In this document: positions 16,959 through 25,581 of the stretch, piece by piece
Numbering within the stretch: the stretch's first letter is position 1
Layout of the letters: every line of letters begins with the position of its first letter
Origin: Nitrospirales bacterium
GTDB taxonomy: Bacteria > Nitrospirota > Nitrospiria > Nitrospirales > UBA8639
Length of the DNA stretch: 64,000 nucleotides
Direction of reading: 5' to 3'
Assembly (NCBI GenBank): GCA_029261295.1
Contig: JAJDBP010000006.1
Span: 118,170-182,169, forward strand
The notes under the pieces: model-generated
What the model saw: only the letters and a program-made list of their open reading frames with translations
What the model was told of the DNA's origin: nothing
Databases searched by the model: none
Program-made: the position numbers and the translations under genes

Positions 16959-17912
16959 TTAATATGAGGATAATTCCATTCTTGGCATTTGATAGGATGA
17001 GCTAGTCTTCGGATCTAACGTCCTTATCTCCTGGACGTGGGGTACATAGGGTATTCCCTTTCTATGGAGATAATCCGAAAAGGCTTGGAAGCCTGCCCCC
17101 CCTGCTAGGACCTGACAATGTGGTTGGAATCGAAGAGCCATAGCGGCTATCCAAGACTGGCCTGTCTGGAAGTCCAGTTCGGTGGTACTGGAAAGAATCA
17201 TAAGGTCAGCATGTCTTCGACGCAAGGCTATTTGCAAAACATCGAAAGACACATTAGGTCCTAAATACGTTGCATGCCAACCTTGTTTTTGAAGAAGAAG
17301 AGTGGCGGTGAGAGGTCCTATTTCATGGAACTCTCTTGGCATGCACGCAATAAGTGCCTGTTTTTGTCCTTTCGCAAAATCTTGCCGGAAGTGTTGGATT
17401 AATTGTTGACGAATGATTTGACTCACACAGTTTTCAGCTGAATGAGAGATTCCACCACGATGCCAGAGTTCCCCGAAAAGGCGTAAGAGTGGGAATAAAA
17501 TCACATCAATCGCTTTCTCAAGACCCAATTCGAAAATCCACTGCTCGATGGTTCTTTGAATGCCGCCATAATCTTGCTTTTGTGAGGATTGGAGAATTTT
17601 CCGTGACTCAGCATGAAATTGAGGAGGAAGACTCGATAAATCTTCAGCGGTCTTTTTCATGGCTTGACGTAAATGGGGCTCCCCAATTTGAGCGAGCTGG
17701 CCGATCGATTCTCCATTCGTTAATTGGGATTTCAAGTAGAGTAAAAATTGAATGTCATTTTCTCTGAAAACGCGATATCCATTCGGGCTGCGTTGGGGGG
17801 CAACCAAATGGTAGCGTTCTTCCCATTTTCTAATGAGGTGTGTGGTTAACCCGGTCATGCTTGCTACGGTTTTGATGCGATAGACTGGAGGATGGATCAT
17901 TTGTTTAGACAT
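16959..17912 (-). CDS. MerR-family regulator with B12-binding domain (CarH/LitR-like, variant)
   Basis: 317 residues. An N-terminal MerR helix-turn-helix (YRIKTVASMTGLTTHLIRKW, ERYHLVAPQRSPNGYRVF) is followed by the helical cap domain and a B12-binding Rossmann domain. The base-off signature ExHxxG is present as EFHEIG (His196). The upper-axial contact motif W-x9-EH reads W150-x9-EN, so the His is replaced by Asn. In CarH, adenosylcobalamin holds the DNA-bound tetramer and light breaks it. ATG 17912 overlaps the stop of the DUF523 gene by 8 bp. It differs from the paralogue at 27003, which has an intact W-x9-EH. Confidence 0.85.
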   Translation of the reverse strand: MSKQMIHPPVYRIKTVASMTGLTTHLIRKWEERYHLVAPQRSPNGYRVFRENDIQFLLYLKSQLTNGESIGQLAQIGEPHLRQAMKKTAEDLSSLPPQFHAESRKILQSSQKQDYGGIQRTIEQWIFELGLEKAIDVILFPLLRLFGELWHRGGISHSAENCVSQIIRQQLIQHFRQDFAKGQKQALIACMPREFHEIGPLTATLLLQKQGWHATYLGPNVSFDVLQIALRRRHADLMILSSTTELDFQTGQSWIAAMALRFQPHCQVLAGGAGFQAFSDYLHRKGIPYVPHVQEIRTLDPKTSSSYQMPRMELSSY

Positions 17913-18927
17913 GGTTACGCAACAGTAGCTCTTTTGGATGTGGATTGAGGTACACCTGGTCGAGTAAATATGGAACTGCCAGAATGCGTACATAATGTTT
18001 AATGAGCGTAAGAGGAACCGCCAAAGGAGTGAAATGTTGGTGGTAATCTTGAATTGTTTCTTGTAGCTCCGTTCGTTCAATGGTGCTCAATTGCTTCGAA
18101 AAGTGGCCAGCTAGATGTTGAAGGACATTCACATGTTTGCGCACGGTGGCCTTGATTTTGAGGGCGTCCATGAACAGTGCCCCGTAACGAGTGGCTAAGT
18201 CCCTTGGGGTGTAATCGCCTGCCTTTGAGACAAGTTGTCCAAGGTCGTGATAATGGGAACGGCTGTGTGTTAGCAATAAATACTTGTGCCGTGCATGAAA
18301 GTCCACAATGATTCCGCGGGTGATGCGTTGTTGCTGGACCTGGGTTTTCCATCTCCGATAACAAAATATTCGGACAATAAAGTTTTCTCGGATCGGGGCG
18401 TCGTTCAGACGTCCCTCCTCTTCAACGGGGAGAAGCGGAAAGGCCTCTTGCATGGCGGATGAAAAAATTCCTATTCCCTGCTTGCCCGGATGGCCCTTTT
18501 CGCTGTAGACCTTCACGCGATGGAGCCCACAGCTGGGGGAATTCTTTTTGAAAATATATCCATCCAAATCAGTCCCGCGTAATTCTTTGACACGGCGTTG
18601 GCTAAAACCCTGAAGGGTGACGGTGTGATCAATCTTGGTGCGGATGGTGAGAAGTCTTGGTGCGTGAGGGTTTCCGGCCAAATGCATGGCCTCTCTCGGT
18701 GTACCCAATCCGGCTTCGACTTCTGGGCACACCGGAACCCATTCTACAAATGGGGCCAACACATCCGTTAGAAAGATGTCCCGTTTGTGTCCCCCGTCAT
18801 AGCGAACCTCATCACCCAATAAGCATTGGCTGATGCCAATTCGAGGTGTCTCGTGAATGATGTGCTTCCCTTCTCTTTCGGGGAGAGAAATTTTCTTACG
18901 TTGAACCCTAACCATTGTTGTCACCAA
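17905..18927 (-). CDS. DUF523-DUF1722 two-domain protein (YbgA-like C-terminus)
   Basis: 340 residues. The N-terminal DUF523 domain shows ISQCLLGDEVRYDGGHKR, VPVCPEVEAGLGTPREAM and a Cys-rich NSPSCG segment. The C-terminal DUF1722 domain (about 180-330) shows KYLLLTHSRSHYHDLGQLV and VLQHLAGHFSK. The biochemical role is unknown. DUF1722 proteins are frequently next to photolyase and light-response regulators, and this one overlaps a CarH-like gene, supporting a light-response context. Confidence 0.85.
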   Translation of the reverse strand: MVTTMVRVQRKKISLPEREGKHIIHETPRIGISQCLLGDEVRYDGGHKRDIFLTDVLAPFVEWVPVCPEVEAGLGTPREAMHLAGNPHAPRLLTIRTKIDHTVTLQGFSQRRVKELRGTDLDGYIFKKNSPSCGLHRVKVYSEKGHPGKQGIGIFSSAMQEAFPLLPVEEEGRLNDAPIRENFIVRIFCYRRWKTQVQQQRITRGIIVDFHARHKYLLLTHSRSHYHDLGQLVSKAGDYTPRDLATRYGALFMDALKIKATVRKHVNVLQHLAGHFSKQLSTIERTELQETIQDYHQHFTPLAVPLTLIKHYVRILAVPYLLDQVYLNPHPKELLLRNHV

Positions 18928-18977
18928 TCAAAGCCGTATTGTTCTCTATATTTCCGCTGATCTCGGATGTTCATCAT

Positions 18978-19466
18978 TTACATAGTCTGTGGGGTTTGCT
19001 CCATGAGAATGCTTTCGTTGACACGAACGACGGAAACTGTGCGTTCACCTTGGGGCCCTTGAAGGCCGAGTTTCACGCTAGCCCCGATTTCACCGCGAAT
19101 CATCATGACGGCTTCTTGGTAACTCTTTCCTTTAAGGGTTTGTCCGTTGACCGAGATGATCTCTTCGCCATGCGCTATCCCTGCGCGGCTCGCTGGCCCT
19201 GCAGGGTGCACGGCGCGAATGATTAAACGCGCAGGTTCCCCAATTTTGGTTGCCGTAATGTGAAGGGCCAATCCCACAATTCCTGATGCTGGCGGGATAT
19301 TGGGCCCTGGGTGCGGAGCATGGGGATTGGCTGTCGGTGGTGTTGTGCTTATGGACTGTTCATAGGCCAAGATGCTCAATGGGTACAGACTAGAAACTAT
19401 GAAGACAAGAGCTAGAAGAATGAATCCTCGTCCATGCCGGTTTTTACAAGAGTTCGGAACACGCAT
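18978..19466 (-). CDS. Exported PDZ-domain protein
   Basis: About 162 residues from ATG 19466 (ribosome site AAAGGAGGAATC; ATG 19469 is a near-equal choice). An N-terminal signal/anchor (FILLALVFIVSSLYPLSILA) and a Pro-rich linker lead to one PDZ domain: GLALHITATKIGEPARLI, VHPAGPASRAGIAHGEEIIS and VNGQTLKGKSYQEAV. No protease domain is attached, so it is probably a periplasmic adaptor. The longer frame to 19706 would overlap the upstream gene and is not used. Confidence 0.78.
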   Translation of the reverse strand: MRVPNSCKNRHGRGFILLALVFIVSSLYPLSILAYEQSISTTPPTANPHAPHPGPNIPPASGIVGLALHITATKIGEPARLIIRAVHPAGPASRAGIAHGEEIISVNGQTLKGKSYQEAVMMIRGEIGASVKLGLQGPQGERTVSVVRVNESILMEQTPQTM

Positions 19467-19486
19467 CATGATTCCTCCTTTAATGA

Positions 19487-19963
19487 TTAAAGTGAGATGC
19501 CTGATAGGCCAATAAGACACAAACCCATCAATAACACGATCGAATTTAGCTGTACCGAGAGACGATGTAGGCTGTCTCTTCGTTGTTGTAATAAGGGTGT
19601 ATTGAGACCTTTGGCTTGCTTGATTTTTAATTCGTCGCTTAATTCGTTGATTTGGGAGATAAGTGGAGTACGACAATAATATTCGATAGCAAGGATGCCT
19701 AACCATAGTGTGGCAGGGATGAGCATAAGGGAATCCTGCGTATTCAGGAGTTCCAGTGCGAGACTAGTAGACCATCCAACAGTGGCGCTGATCATGCCTA
19801 ACACATAATATGGGGGGAAAAGGTTTCTGACGACATGGGAGAATTCTTTTGCATTCAACGTTCGGGCCAAAACGGGTGTGGTGATAAATGAAAGAAAGAC
19901 AATTTTTCCCACAAGAATTGCCATGGCCAAAAGATTGAAGAATATGAGAATGCGCTCTGTCAT
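19487..19963 (-). CDS. DUF4149-like membrane protein
   Basis: 158 residues with four predicted membrane segments. Features of the DUF4149 family are visible: the FITTPVLARTL stretch after the first segment and HVVRNLFPPYYVLGMI before the second. The start at ATG 19963 is preferred because an internal GAGGAGGAG lies just upstream; a 5-residue longer form begins at 19978. Function unknown. It is tightly packed between the thiol peroxidase and PDZ genes. Confidence 0.7.
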   Translation of the reverse strand: MTERILIFFNLLAMAILVGKIVFLSFITTPVLARTLNAKEFSHVVRNLFPPYYVLGMISATVGWSTSLALELLNTQDSLMLIPATLWLGILAIEYYCRTPLISQINELSDELKIKQAKGLNTPLLQQRRDSLHRLSVQLNSIVLLMGLCLIGLSGISL

Positions 19964-19974
19964 GGGTCTCCTCC

Positions 19975-20556
19975 TCAAGATGGCTTGGGCAACAAACGTC
20001 TTACCGCTCGATAGGCTTGCTCGAAATCGGGCAATTGACTCATGGGCACTATTTCAATGTATCGAATAATTGAATCCGCGTCCAAAACCATAACGGCTCG
20101 ATGAAGGATATCGATATCATCCAAAAGCAAACCTGTTTCCCGGCCAAAATGGAAGCCTGGTGCATCTGAAAGAAATGTGATGTTGTGGATCTTGGCTTCT
20201 TCGGCAAATTTGGCTTGATCCATATGGGTGTTGGTGCTTATGGTGACAAAGGTAATGAATTCATCCAGGCCTTCGTTTTGCTCACTGAATCGGTGGGTTT
20301 GTTCATCACACACCGGAGTATTCAACTGGGGAACAATGCTGACTAACGTCACTTTACCCTTCAGTGTATCAAGTGCAATGGATTCTCCATTTTTCCCCAT
20401 AAGGGACAGCGTAGGGATGGGGTGATCTTTCTCTAAAGAAATATCTTTTCCAAATGCAGCAGGTGCGCAGGAAAGGGCGACGATTCCAGCCATCACACAA
20501 ATAAGATAGTTCATGCAGAGTTTGAGAGGTTTTTGATTGCGATGTGGGATGTTCAT
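19975..20556 (-). CDS. Exported Tpx-like peroxiredoxin, apparently 1-Cys
   Basis: 193 residues from ATG 20556. A signal peptide ends near ALSCAPAAFG, possibly a lipoprotein cleavage at the Cys. The Tpx peroxidatic motif is clear: VPQLNTPVCDEQTHRF (Cys83). The resolving Cys of two-Cys Tpx enzymes lies about 34 residues later in a helix that here reads AKFAEEAKIHN, without Cys. It would therefore need an external thiol, such as the thioredoxin-fold protein encoded further along. Predicted role: reduction of peroxides in the envelope. Confidence 0.82.
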   Translation of the reverse strand: MNIPHRNQKPLKLCMNYLICVMAGIVALSCAPAAFGKDISLEKDHPIPTLSLMGKNGESIALDTLKGKVTLVSIVPQLNTPVCDEQTHRFSEQNEGLDEFITFVTISTNTHMDQAKFAEEAKIHNITFLSDAPGFHFGRETGLLLDDIDILHRAVMVLDADSIIRYIEIVPMSQLPDFEQAYRAVRRLLPKPS

Positions 20557-20593
20557 TATGTTGCCCCTTCTATGAATGGTTGCCTTAAGCATT

Positions 20594-21517
20594 TCATGTC
20601 GAGGGTTGGGAAAAAATGGAATTCATAGCTTCTTGTATCGTTGGGTAGGCAAAAGAAAATCCGTCGCTCAAGGCTTTTTTCGGGTAAACTTGTTGTCCTG
20701 TGGTTAACATGGTGGAGAGCTCTCCCAAGACAATCTTGAGGGTCAACTCTGGGACTGGAAACCAGGAAGGGCGTTTCATGGCTTTCCCCAATGCGTGACA
20801 AAAATCTTTCATGGTGACCGAATTGGGGGCGACGGCATTGACCTGACCCTGAATAGCGGGGTGAGTGATAAGAAAGAGAATAAGTCGAGCCAGATCCAGT
20901 TGATGAATCCAAGAGACATATTGGGTCCCTGGCAAAACTGGTCCACCAAGGAACCATTGAAACGGAAACATCATTTTAGGCAAGGCTCCACCCTCCGATC
21001 CTAGGACCATCCCGAATCGCACGTTGAGCACACGAAGGCCTAATGCTTCAATTTTTTGAGCGGCGTTTTCCCACTCCAGGCACAAGTCCGCTAAAAAGCC
21101 ATCCCCACGAGGTGATGTTTCATCAACCACCTTAGATCCTTGGTCTCCGTAGTAACCTACGCCAGAAGCTGAGAGAAACGTGTGAGGCTTTGTCTTCCAT
21201 TCAGTAATGGCCTGCCCCAACGTACGTGAGGAGACGACCCGGCTGTCTGTTAGTTGTTGCTTGCGGTTTGGAGTCCACCGTTTATCCGCAATGGGTTCCC
21301 CCGATAAATTAATGACCACATCAGAGCCATCGCATTCCTGAGTCCATGGTCCTTGAGTGCAGCCGTCCCATTGGATGTGTTGAGCCTGAGTGGCGTCCGT
21401 AGGGGTACTCCTCTTGGCATTTCTGGATAAGACAATCACGGAATGTCCTTCCTGAAGCAATAACTGAGAAACAAGTTGGCCGACAAATCCCGTGCCCCCG
21501 GCAATGACAATTTTCAT
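20594..21517 (-). CDS. TIGR01777-family NAD(P)-dependent epimerase/reductase
   Basis: 307 residues. A Rossmann start MKIVIAGGTGFVGQLVSQ, then VVINLSGEPIADKRWT and SASGVGYYGDQG, with the C-terminal DUF1731-type tail QVYPKKALSDGFSFAYPTI. These are hallmarks of the YfcH/TIGR01777 subfamily of extended short-chain dehydrogenases; the substrate is unknown. Members recur in light- and singlet-oxygen-response clusters of other bacteria. ATG 21517 overlaps the preceding stop by 4 bp, indicating translational coupling. Confidence 0.9.
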   Translation of the reverse strand: MKIVIAGGTGFVGQLVSQLLLQEGHSVIVLSRNAKRSTPTDATQAQHIQWDGCTQGPWTQECDGSDVVINLSGEPIADKRWTPNRKQQLTDSRVVSSRTLGQAITEWKTKPHTFLSASGVGYYGDQGSKVVDETSPRGDGFLADLCLEWENAAQKIEALGLRVLNVRFGMVLGSEGGALPKMMFPFQWFLGGPVLPGTQYVSWIHQLDLARLILFLITHPAIQGQVNAVAPNSVTMKDFCHALGKAMKRPSWFPVPELTLKIVLGELSTMLTTGQQVYPKKALSDGFSFAYPTIQEAMNSIFSQPST

Positions 21518-22506
21518 GATGCATCTCCTGTTGGTTTTTCTCGAACGGAATCCCATTCTTGACGTTCAACCGTTGGAACGATGCTGGAATCGCCCACCAA
21601 ATCAATACCAAATGGATTGTTCGCGGGTTCCACTTCTGGATAGGTGGTGGATGTAGTCGGAGTAATCAGGATATTTAGAGCTTGATTGTTCCCAGCTCCA
21701 ATCTCAATAGTCGTCTCATGCTTTCCCAGAGGGTGCCACACGATCAATTTATAGGTACCAGGAGGAATGTCTTTTAGTGAAAATTCTCCGTTTTTCCCTG
21801 TGAGGGAAAAGTAGGGATGGGGAAGAACAAGGCTCCAGCTCTCCATATAGTCATGCAGTCTGCAGCGAAACACCAGGATTCCTGATGTATCAGATGTATA
21901 TTGAACTTGGGGGCCGGATTGATGGAGCCCTGTTTGGTTTGCTGAGAGAAAATCGCTCTTTCGATTTTCAGGATGGCTCTGAAGGTTTTGTTTGAGCAGA
22001 GATTTTGCCCCCTGGTGGGAAGTTAGGAATACCTCAAGTTTGTGCTGGACGGGATCCCAATTTTGAAAATGAAATGGTTGTCCGATTTGTGTCGCACTGA
22101 TATAGGGGATAAAGACGCAATTTTTTGTTTGAATAATCGTCGCGGAGGCAGTTCCAGGCTTACCTTTTTTGACATCTTCTAAAAATACCAGAGCTCCAGG
22201 CAGTTCCGCATGTTCGCCTAAAGCTGGCATGGGAGTTATGCGCCATCCGGTCCCATCTGAAATTCGTCCGCAATAATAGGGGTCAGAAAATAGAACTAAA
22301 TTAAAGCGCTTGGGAGTTGGAATCTTTCCCTTCAGCTTGACGGTACCAGTTAATTGTTTGCCCGTGAAGTCGGGTAGGGCTTCATAGGACCATCCAATAC
22401 CAGGCATAAAAACATTCAGGCCCACAAAGACGATTGGGAGGAGGCGCCTCCATTTCATGATCCCATGGTTTGGGCTTTGGCTTTTTTTCTGAATTAGGAA
22501 ATTCAT
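21514..22506 (-). CDS. Exported cupredoxin-like protein with carboxypeptidase-regulatory domain
   Basis: About 330 residues. ATG 22506 has an AAGGTG site six bases away; ATG 22458 starts directly at the signal peptide (MKWRRLLPIVFVG). The central part contains possible type-1-copper ligands: a His in DPVQHKLEVF and then C-x2-H-x2-M in FRCRLHDYMESW. The C-terminal part has the beta-sandwich pattern TGKNGEFSLKDIPPGTYKL and IVWHPLGKHETTIE. Proteins of this type are found among periplasmic methylamine-utilisation-like and metal-related proteins. Copper binding is inferred from ligand spacing only. Confidence 0.68.
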   Translation of the reverse strand: MNFLIQKKSQSPNHGIMKWRRLLPIVFVGLNVFMPGIGWSYEALPDFTGKQLTGTVKLKGKIPTPKRFNLVLFSDPYYCGRISDGTGWRITPMPALGEHAELPGALVFLEDVKKGKPGTASATIIQTKNCVFIPYISATQIGQPFHFQNWDPVQHKLEVFLTSHQGAKSLLKQNLQSHPENRKSDFLSANQTGLHQSGPQVQYTSDTSGILVFRCRLHDYMESWSLVLPHPYFSLTGKNGEFSLKDIPPGTYKLIVWHPLGKHETTIEIGAGNNQALNILITPTTSTTYPEVEPANNPFGIDLVGDSSIVPTVERQEWDSVREKPTGDAS

Positions 22507-22547
22507 CTGGAGCACCTTCAACTGAGAATACCCTGATTTGGCCAGGA

Positions 22548-23147
22548 TTACTGTTTTGCCGGGAAAGAGATAATAATTGCTCCCATCACATTTCCAAATT
22601 TATGGTCTCGCTTAGGACTGAGGAGATGTCTGTTGTGGCAGTTCACGCAGGATTTAGAAACTGCGAGATCGGCATAGATGGCCACAAATCTGCTCTCTTT
22701 TCCTTGCGTGATCAGACCCGTGTAAGGTTCAAGGGGGTTCTGCTGTACCGCTTTTAGGCCGTTTCTTTCAAAATCATTGGCGGGCCCATTTTTTTTGTAG
22801 ATGGGCCACAAGCTTGCTAATCGATAATTTAGCCCCCTGCCCTTGTTTCCTACCCTATCACCGGACAGTAAGAGCATCTGAGCAGGGAGGGGAAGGGCAT
22901 TTCGTTCCCTCCAGCCTTCTGAAGCGATGGCTGTCCCGGTTTCTTGCATGCGGTCGACTACGTGGGTGGTGTAGAGAGTGCGATCGGCTTCAATGATGTC
23001 ATGAATATAATCCGCCACAGTTTGATAGGGGATTCCTTGACCTGATTGTTCCCCACCTCCAATAGCAGAAGTGGTTAGTCCAAGAAAGATAAAAGAAATG
23101 AAGGCGGACATGGCAAGGGGGCTTGTGTTTTTTACATATAAGAGCAT
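22548..23147 (-). CDS. DUF3365 (Tll0287-like) c-type haem-binding exported protein
   Basis: 199 residues. ATG 23147 has an AAGGAA ribosome site. A signal peptide is followed by a DUF3365 domain with QTGKxxx-like features and one c-type haem motif near the C-terminus, KSCVNCHNRH. Preceding blocks IIEADRTLYTTHVVDR and FVAIYADLAV match this sensor-type haem fold. Members are periplasmic redox or gas sensors, sometimes joined to signalling domains; here the domain is free. A function as redox sensor for the envelope cluster is inference. Confidence 0.78.
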   Translation of the reverse strand: MLLYVKNTSPLAMSAFISFIFLGLTTSAIGGGEQSGQGIPYQTVADYIHDIIEADRTLYTTHVVDRMQETGTAIASEGWRERNALPLPAQMLLLSGDRVGNKGRGLNYRLASLWPIYKKNGPANDFERNGLKAVQQNPLEPYTGLITQGKESRFVAIYADLAVSKSCVNCHNRHLLSPKRDHKFGNVMGAIIISFPAKQ

Positions 23148-23161
23148 GTCATTTCCTTGTA

Positions 23162-23989
23162 TCAATTTCCTGTTTTGGTTGAATGTCCCGTTTGAGGGCC
23201 AATAGCACGAGCGCATCTGAAGCCAATGCCATGAGTCTTGAGCGCAAACCCGCCTTTTCCGCGGGATGTAACTCGTAAATCACTGTCAAAGCTGCGCCAG
23301 GAGCCTCCCCGAATGGATTTCAGGATTCCGGTATCGGGCCCTTTAGGGTTGTTGTCAGGTGCATTGGCATAGTACTCCGCGTTGTACCAGTCTTGTGTCC
23401 ATTCTCGGACATTTCCTGAAAGCTGATAGATGCCTGAAGAAGATTGTCCTTCCGATAAACTGGCGACTTTTTGAAGAGTCTTTTTGCCGTCCCACTCTCC
23501 GTCAAACTGAGCTCTTTCGGGCGTGGGTGGTTCATTGCCCCAGGGATACAGCCGAGTATCGTTTCCTCGAGCCGCTTTTTCCCATTCGGCTTCGGTGGGC
23601 AGGCGTTTACCCGCCCAAAAACAATAGTCCACTGCATCGTGCCAAGTGACCTGAACCACTGGGAGATCCTTGATCCCGTCTTCATTGGTCAGTGACCCTT
23701 TTCCGTAGACATTAAACGGGGGCTTATGAAGAGTTTCCTCTAAAAATGCAATGTAGCGTGCATTACTGACTTCGTATTTATCAATTGCGAAGCTATTTAC
23801 GTAAATTTTGCGCTGTGGTTGCTCGTCTAGGCGCCCCTCTCCCGGGGCACTTCCTCGGATGAATTTTCCAGCGGGGACGTTGATCATCTCAACTGGGTCT
23901 TTCTCCATGGGAAGAGGAGTTTCTCCAAATACTTTTGGAGAAACTCCGCATACTCCTAGCAGAGCAAGAATGGTGACCAATGTTTTCAT
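23162..23989 (-). CDS. Exported SUMF1/FGE-like domain protein (C)
   Basis: 275 residues. Signal peptide, then a single SUMF1 domain: INVPAGKFIRGSAPGE, FAIDKYEVSNARY, VVQVTWHDAVDYCFWAG, RLPTEAEWEKAARG, LYPWGNE, GIYQLSGNVREWTQDWY and SIRGGSW, ending GIGFRCARA. The two cysteines of the copper site of true formylglycine-generating enzyme (C-x4-C after RGGS) are missing. The start overlaps the preceding gene by 4 bp. Its job is more likely ligand or substrate binding than sulfatase maturation; no sulfatase gene is in the window. Confidence 0.85.
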   Translation of the reverse strand: MKTLVTILALLGVCGVSPKVFGETPLPMEKDPVEMINVPAGKFIRGSAPGEGRLDEQPQRKIYVNSFAIDKYEVSNARYIAFLEETLHKPPFNVYGKGSLTNEDGIKDLPVVQVTWHDAVDYCFWAGKRLPTEAEWEKAARGNDTRLYPWGNEPPTPERAQFDGEWDGKKTLQKVASLSEGQSSSGIYQLSGNVREWTQDWYNAEYYANAPDNNPKGPDTGILKSIRGGSWRSFDSDLRVTSRGKGGFALKTHGIGFRCARAIGPQTGHSTKTGN

Positions 23990-24396
23990 TGTTTCCTCTC
24001 TCGACTCGCCTCAATAATGTTCTCAGTGATTTCTTGAATTTGCTGGGTAATTGCATTCACGGATTGATAGTCTTGAGATCGTTTAGCTATTCGGGCCTGC
24101 ATGAGCAAGCCTCGCACTTCATGCAACTGGCCCTCGATGGTCACCTGCATCAGGGGAGAAGCCAAGGTTCCTTGGATGGCTGCATCATGAAATTCCTCCC
24201 ATGCATGTTCAGTGGCATCGGCTGCCTGCCGAATGAGTTGAGTGGCCTCATCCCGAGATCCCCCTTCTCCAGAAGAATGCGCTGGAGAAGGAGTTAACCC
24301 TGCCACGAATAGAATGAGAGCAATCGCTAACATGCAGTGCATCGTGTCTTTAATCCGGTTTGTAAGTTTTAATTTTTCCACAATACGAAGTCTCAC
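23986..24396 (-). CDS. Small exported helical protein, unknown
   Basis: 136 residues from GTG 24396, overlapping both neighbours by 4 bp (GTGA and ATGA junctions), so translation is coupled to the SUMF1 genes on either side. A signal/anchor region (MHCMLAIALILFVAGLTPSP) precedes a highly helical mature part rich in Glu, Gln and Ala with no Cys. No family recognised. A start at ATG 24342 would give a more usual signal peptide. Its placement suggests an accessory of the SUMF1 proteins. Confidence 0.6.
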   Translation of the reverse strand: MRLRIVEKLKLTNRIKDTMHCMLAIALILFVAGLTPSPAHSSGEGGSRDEATQLIRQAADATEHAWEEFHDAAIQGTLASPLMQVTIEGQLHEVRGLLMQARIAKRSQDYQSVNAITQQIQEITENIIEASRERKQ

Positions 24397-25514
24397 AATT
24401 TTGCTTGAACGATGGTATACATCTGATTCAGTTCAACATTATGGGGATCAAGCCTTAAGGCCTTGTTGAGTTGTTCATTGGCCTCTTTCCACTTTTCCAT
24501 CCCCATGTGTTTCATGGCTTCAATGGTCGCAACTCGAAGGGAATTGCTCACTGCCTCAGGAGCGGTCTGGGCGCATCGAAATCCCAAGCCCACGCCATAG
24601 CTATTATTGGAAGGGTGGTTCCAAAATCGGTGGGAAGTGGTGATACTTGATTCGGCAGCGATCCAAGATCCACCTCGGATGACCCGTTTTGCTCCGACAG
24701 TGAGTCGATCAACATAGGTTCCAGTTCCGCCAATCCAAATTGGCTTTAGTGGACCTTGGGTATTCTCAGGATGAGGGGTTTTTTGATAGAAATTCGGATC
24801 GTACCAATCTTGAACCCATTCAAAGACATTCCCGGCCATGTGATGGATTCCATAGGGGCTGGCACCTTTTGGTAGAGAGTCTACAGGTAATGTGGCGTCC
24901 ATCTTCTTCCCATAATTGGCTTTTGTCGGATCCAGTGTATTGCCCCATGGATATCTCAGGCCATTCGGTCCCCTTGCCGCTCGCTCCCATTCGGATTCGG
25001 TGGGCAGGCGTTTTCCTGCATATTCACAATAGGTCTTAGCCTCAAACCAATTGACGCCTACTACGGGTTGCAAGGGTTGGTTGAGACGAGGATCATCCCA
25101 ATAGGCCGGACCCGGGTGCCCTGTGGTTTTCATAAACTCAGCATACTGTTGATTGGATGTCTCATATTTATCAATGAAGTACCCATCCAAAAAAACCCAG
25201 TGTGCTGGCCCTTCATCGTGAAAGGCTTCCTTCGACCAGGGCATTTCCATTTGCCGTTGATAGAGCGTCACACCCTTTTTAGATACGATGTTGGAGCTGG
25301 ATGGATCTTTATCAATTCCTATGATGGTTGGTCCTGCTGCGACAAAGGCCATGTCTTTTGGAAGAGCATCCTTGGACTGAGCAGAGGCAGCCAGGCATGT
25401 AAGAGAAAAGTACAGGACCATTAGAATGAGCAGTCCCCCTTGGAACAGGCCTGCTGGAAGCAGGCCTGTTTTGGGTGAAACATGAAAGGTTCTCTGTGTG
25501 TCTCGAGTTATCAT
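24393..25514 (-). CDS. Exported SUMF1/FGE-like protein with C-terminal TPR-like tail (B)
   Basis: 373 residues. An N-terminal membrane segment leads to a SUMF1 domain (about 55-320): FLDGYFIDKYETSN, GHPGPAYWDDPRLNQP, VVGVNWFEAKTYCEYAG, RLPTESEWERAARG, GNVFEWVQDWYDPNF, RVIRGGSWIA and GLGFRCAQ. Catalytic Cys pair absent. The last 40 residues (MEKWKEANEQLNKALRLDPH) form a single TPR-like hairpin. Paralogue of the next upstream gene, with the same domain order, so the pair arose by duplication. Confidence 0.85.
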   Translation of the reverse strand: MITRDTQRTFHVSPKTGLLPAGLFQGGLLILMVLYFSLTCLAASAQSKDALPKDMAFVAAGPTIIGIDKDPSSSNIVSKKGVTLYQRQMEMPWSKEAFHDEGPAHWVFLDGYFIDKYETSNQQYAEFMKTTGHPGPAYWDDPRLNQPLQPVVGVNWFEAKTYCEYAGKRLPTESEWERAARGPNGLRYPWGNTLDPTKANYGKKMDATLPVDSLPKGASPYGIHHMAGNVFEWVQDWYDPNFYQKTPHPENTQGPLKPIWIGGTGTYVDRLTVGAKRVIRGGSWIAAESSITTSHRFWNHPSNNSYGVGLGFRCAQTAPEAVSNSLRVATIEAMKHMGMEKWKEANEQLNKALRLDPHNVELNQMYTIVQAKL

Positions 25515-25581
25515 GATTGCTCTTTCACTCCTCTCATTGTCGATGCATTAGGCATTCACAGAAAACTAACGCCTAGTGGTG

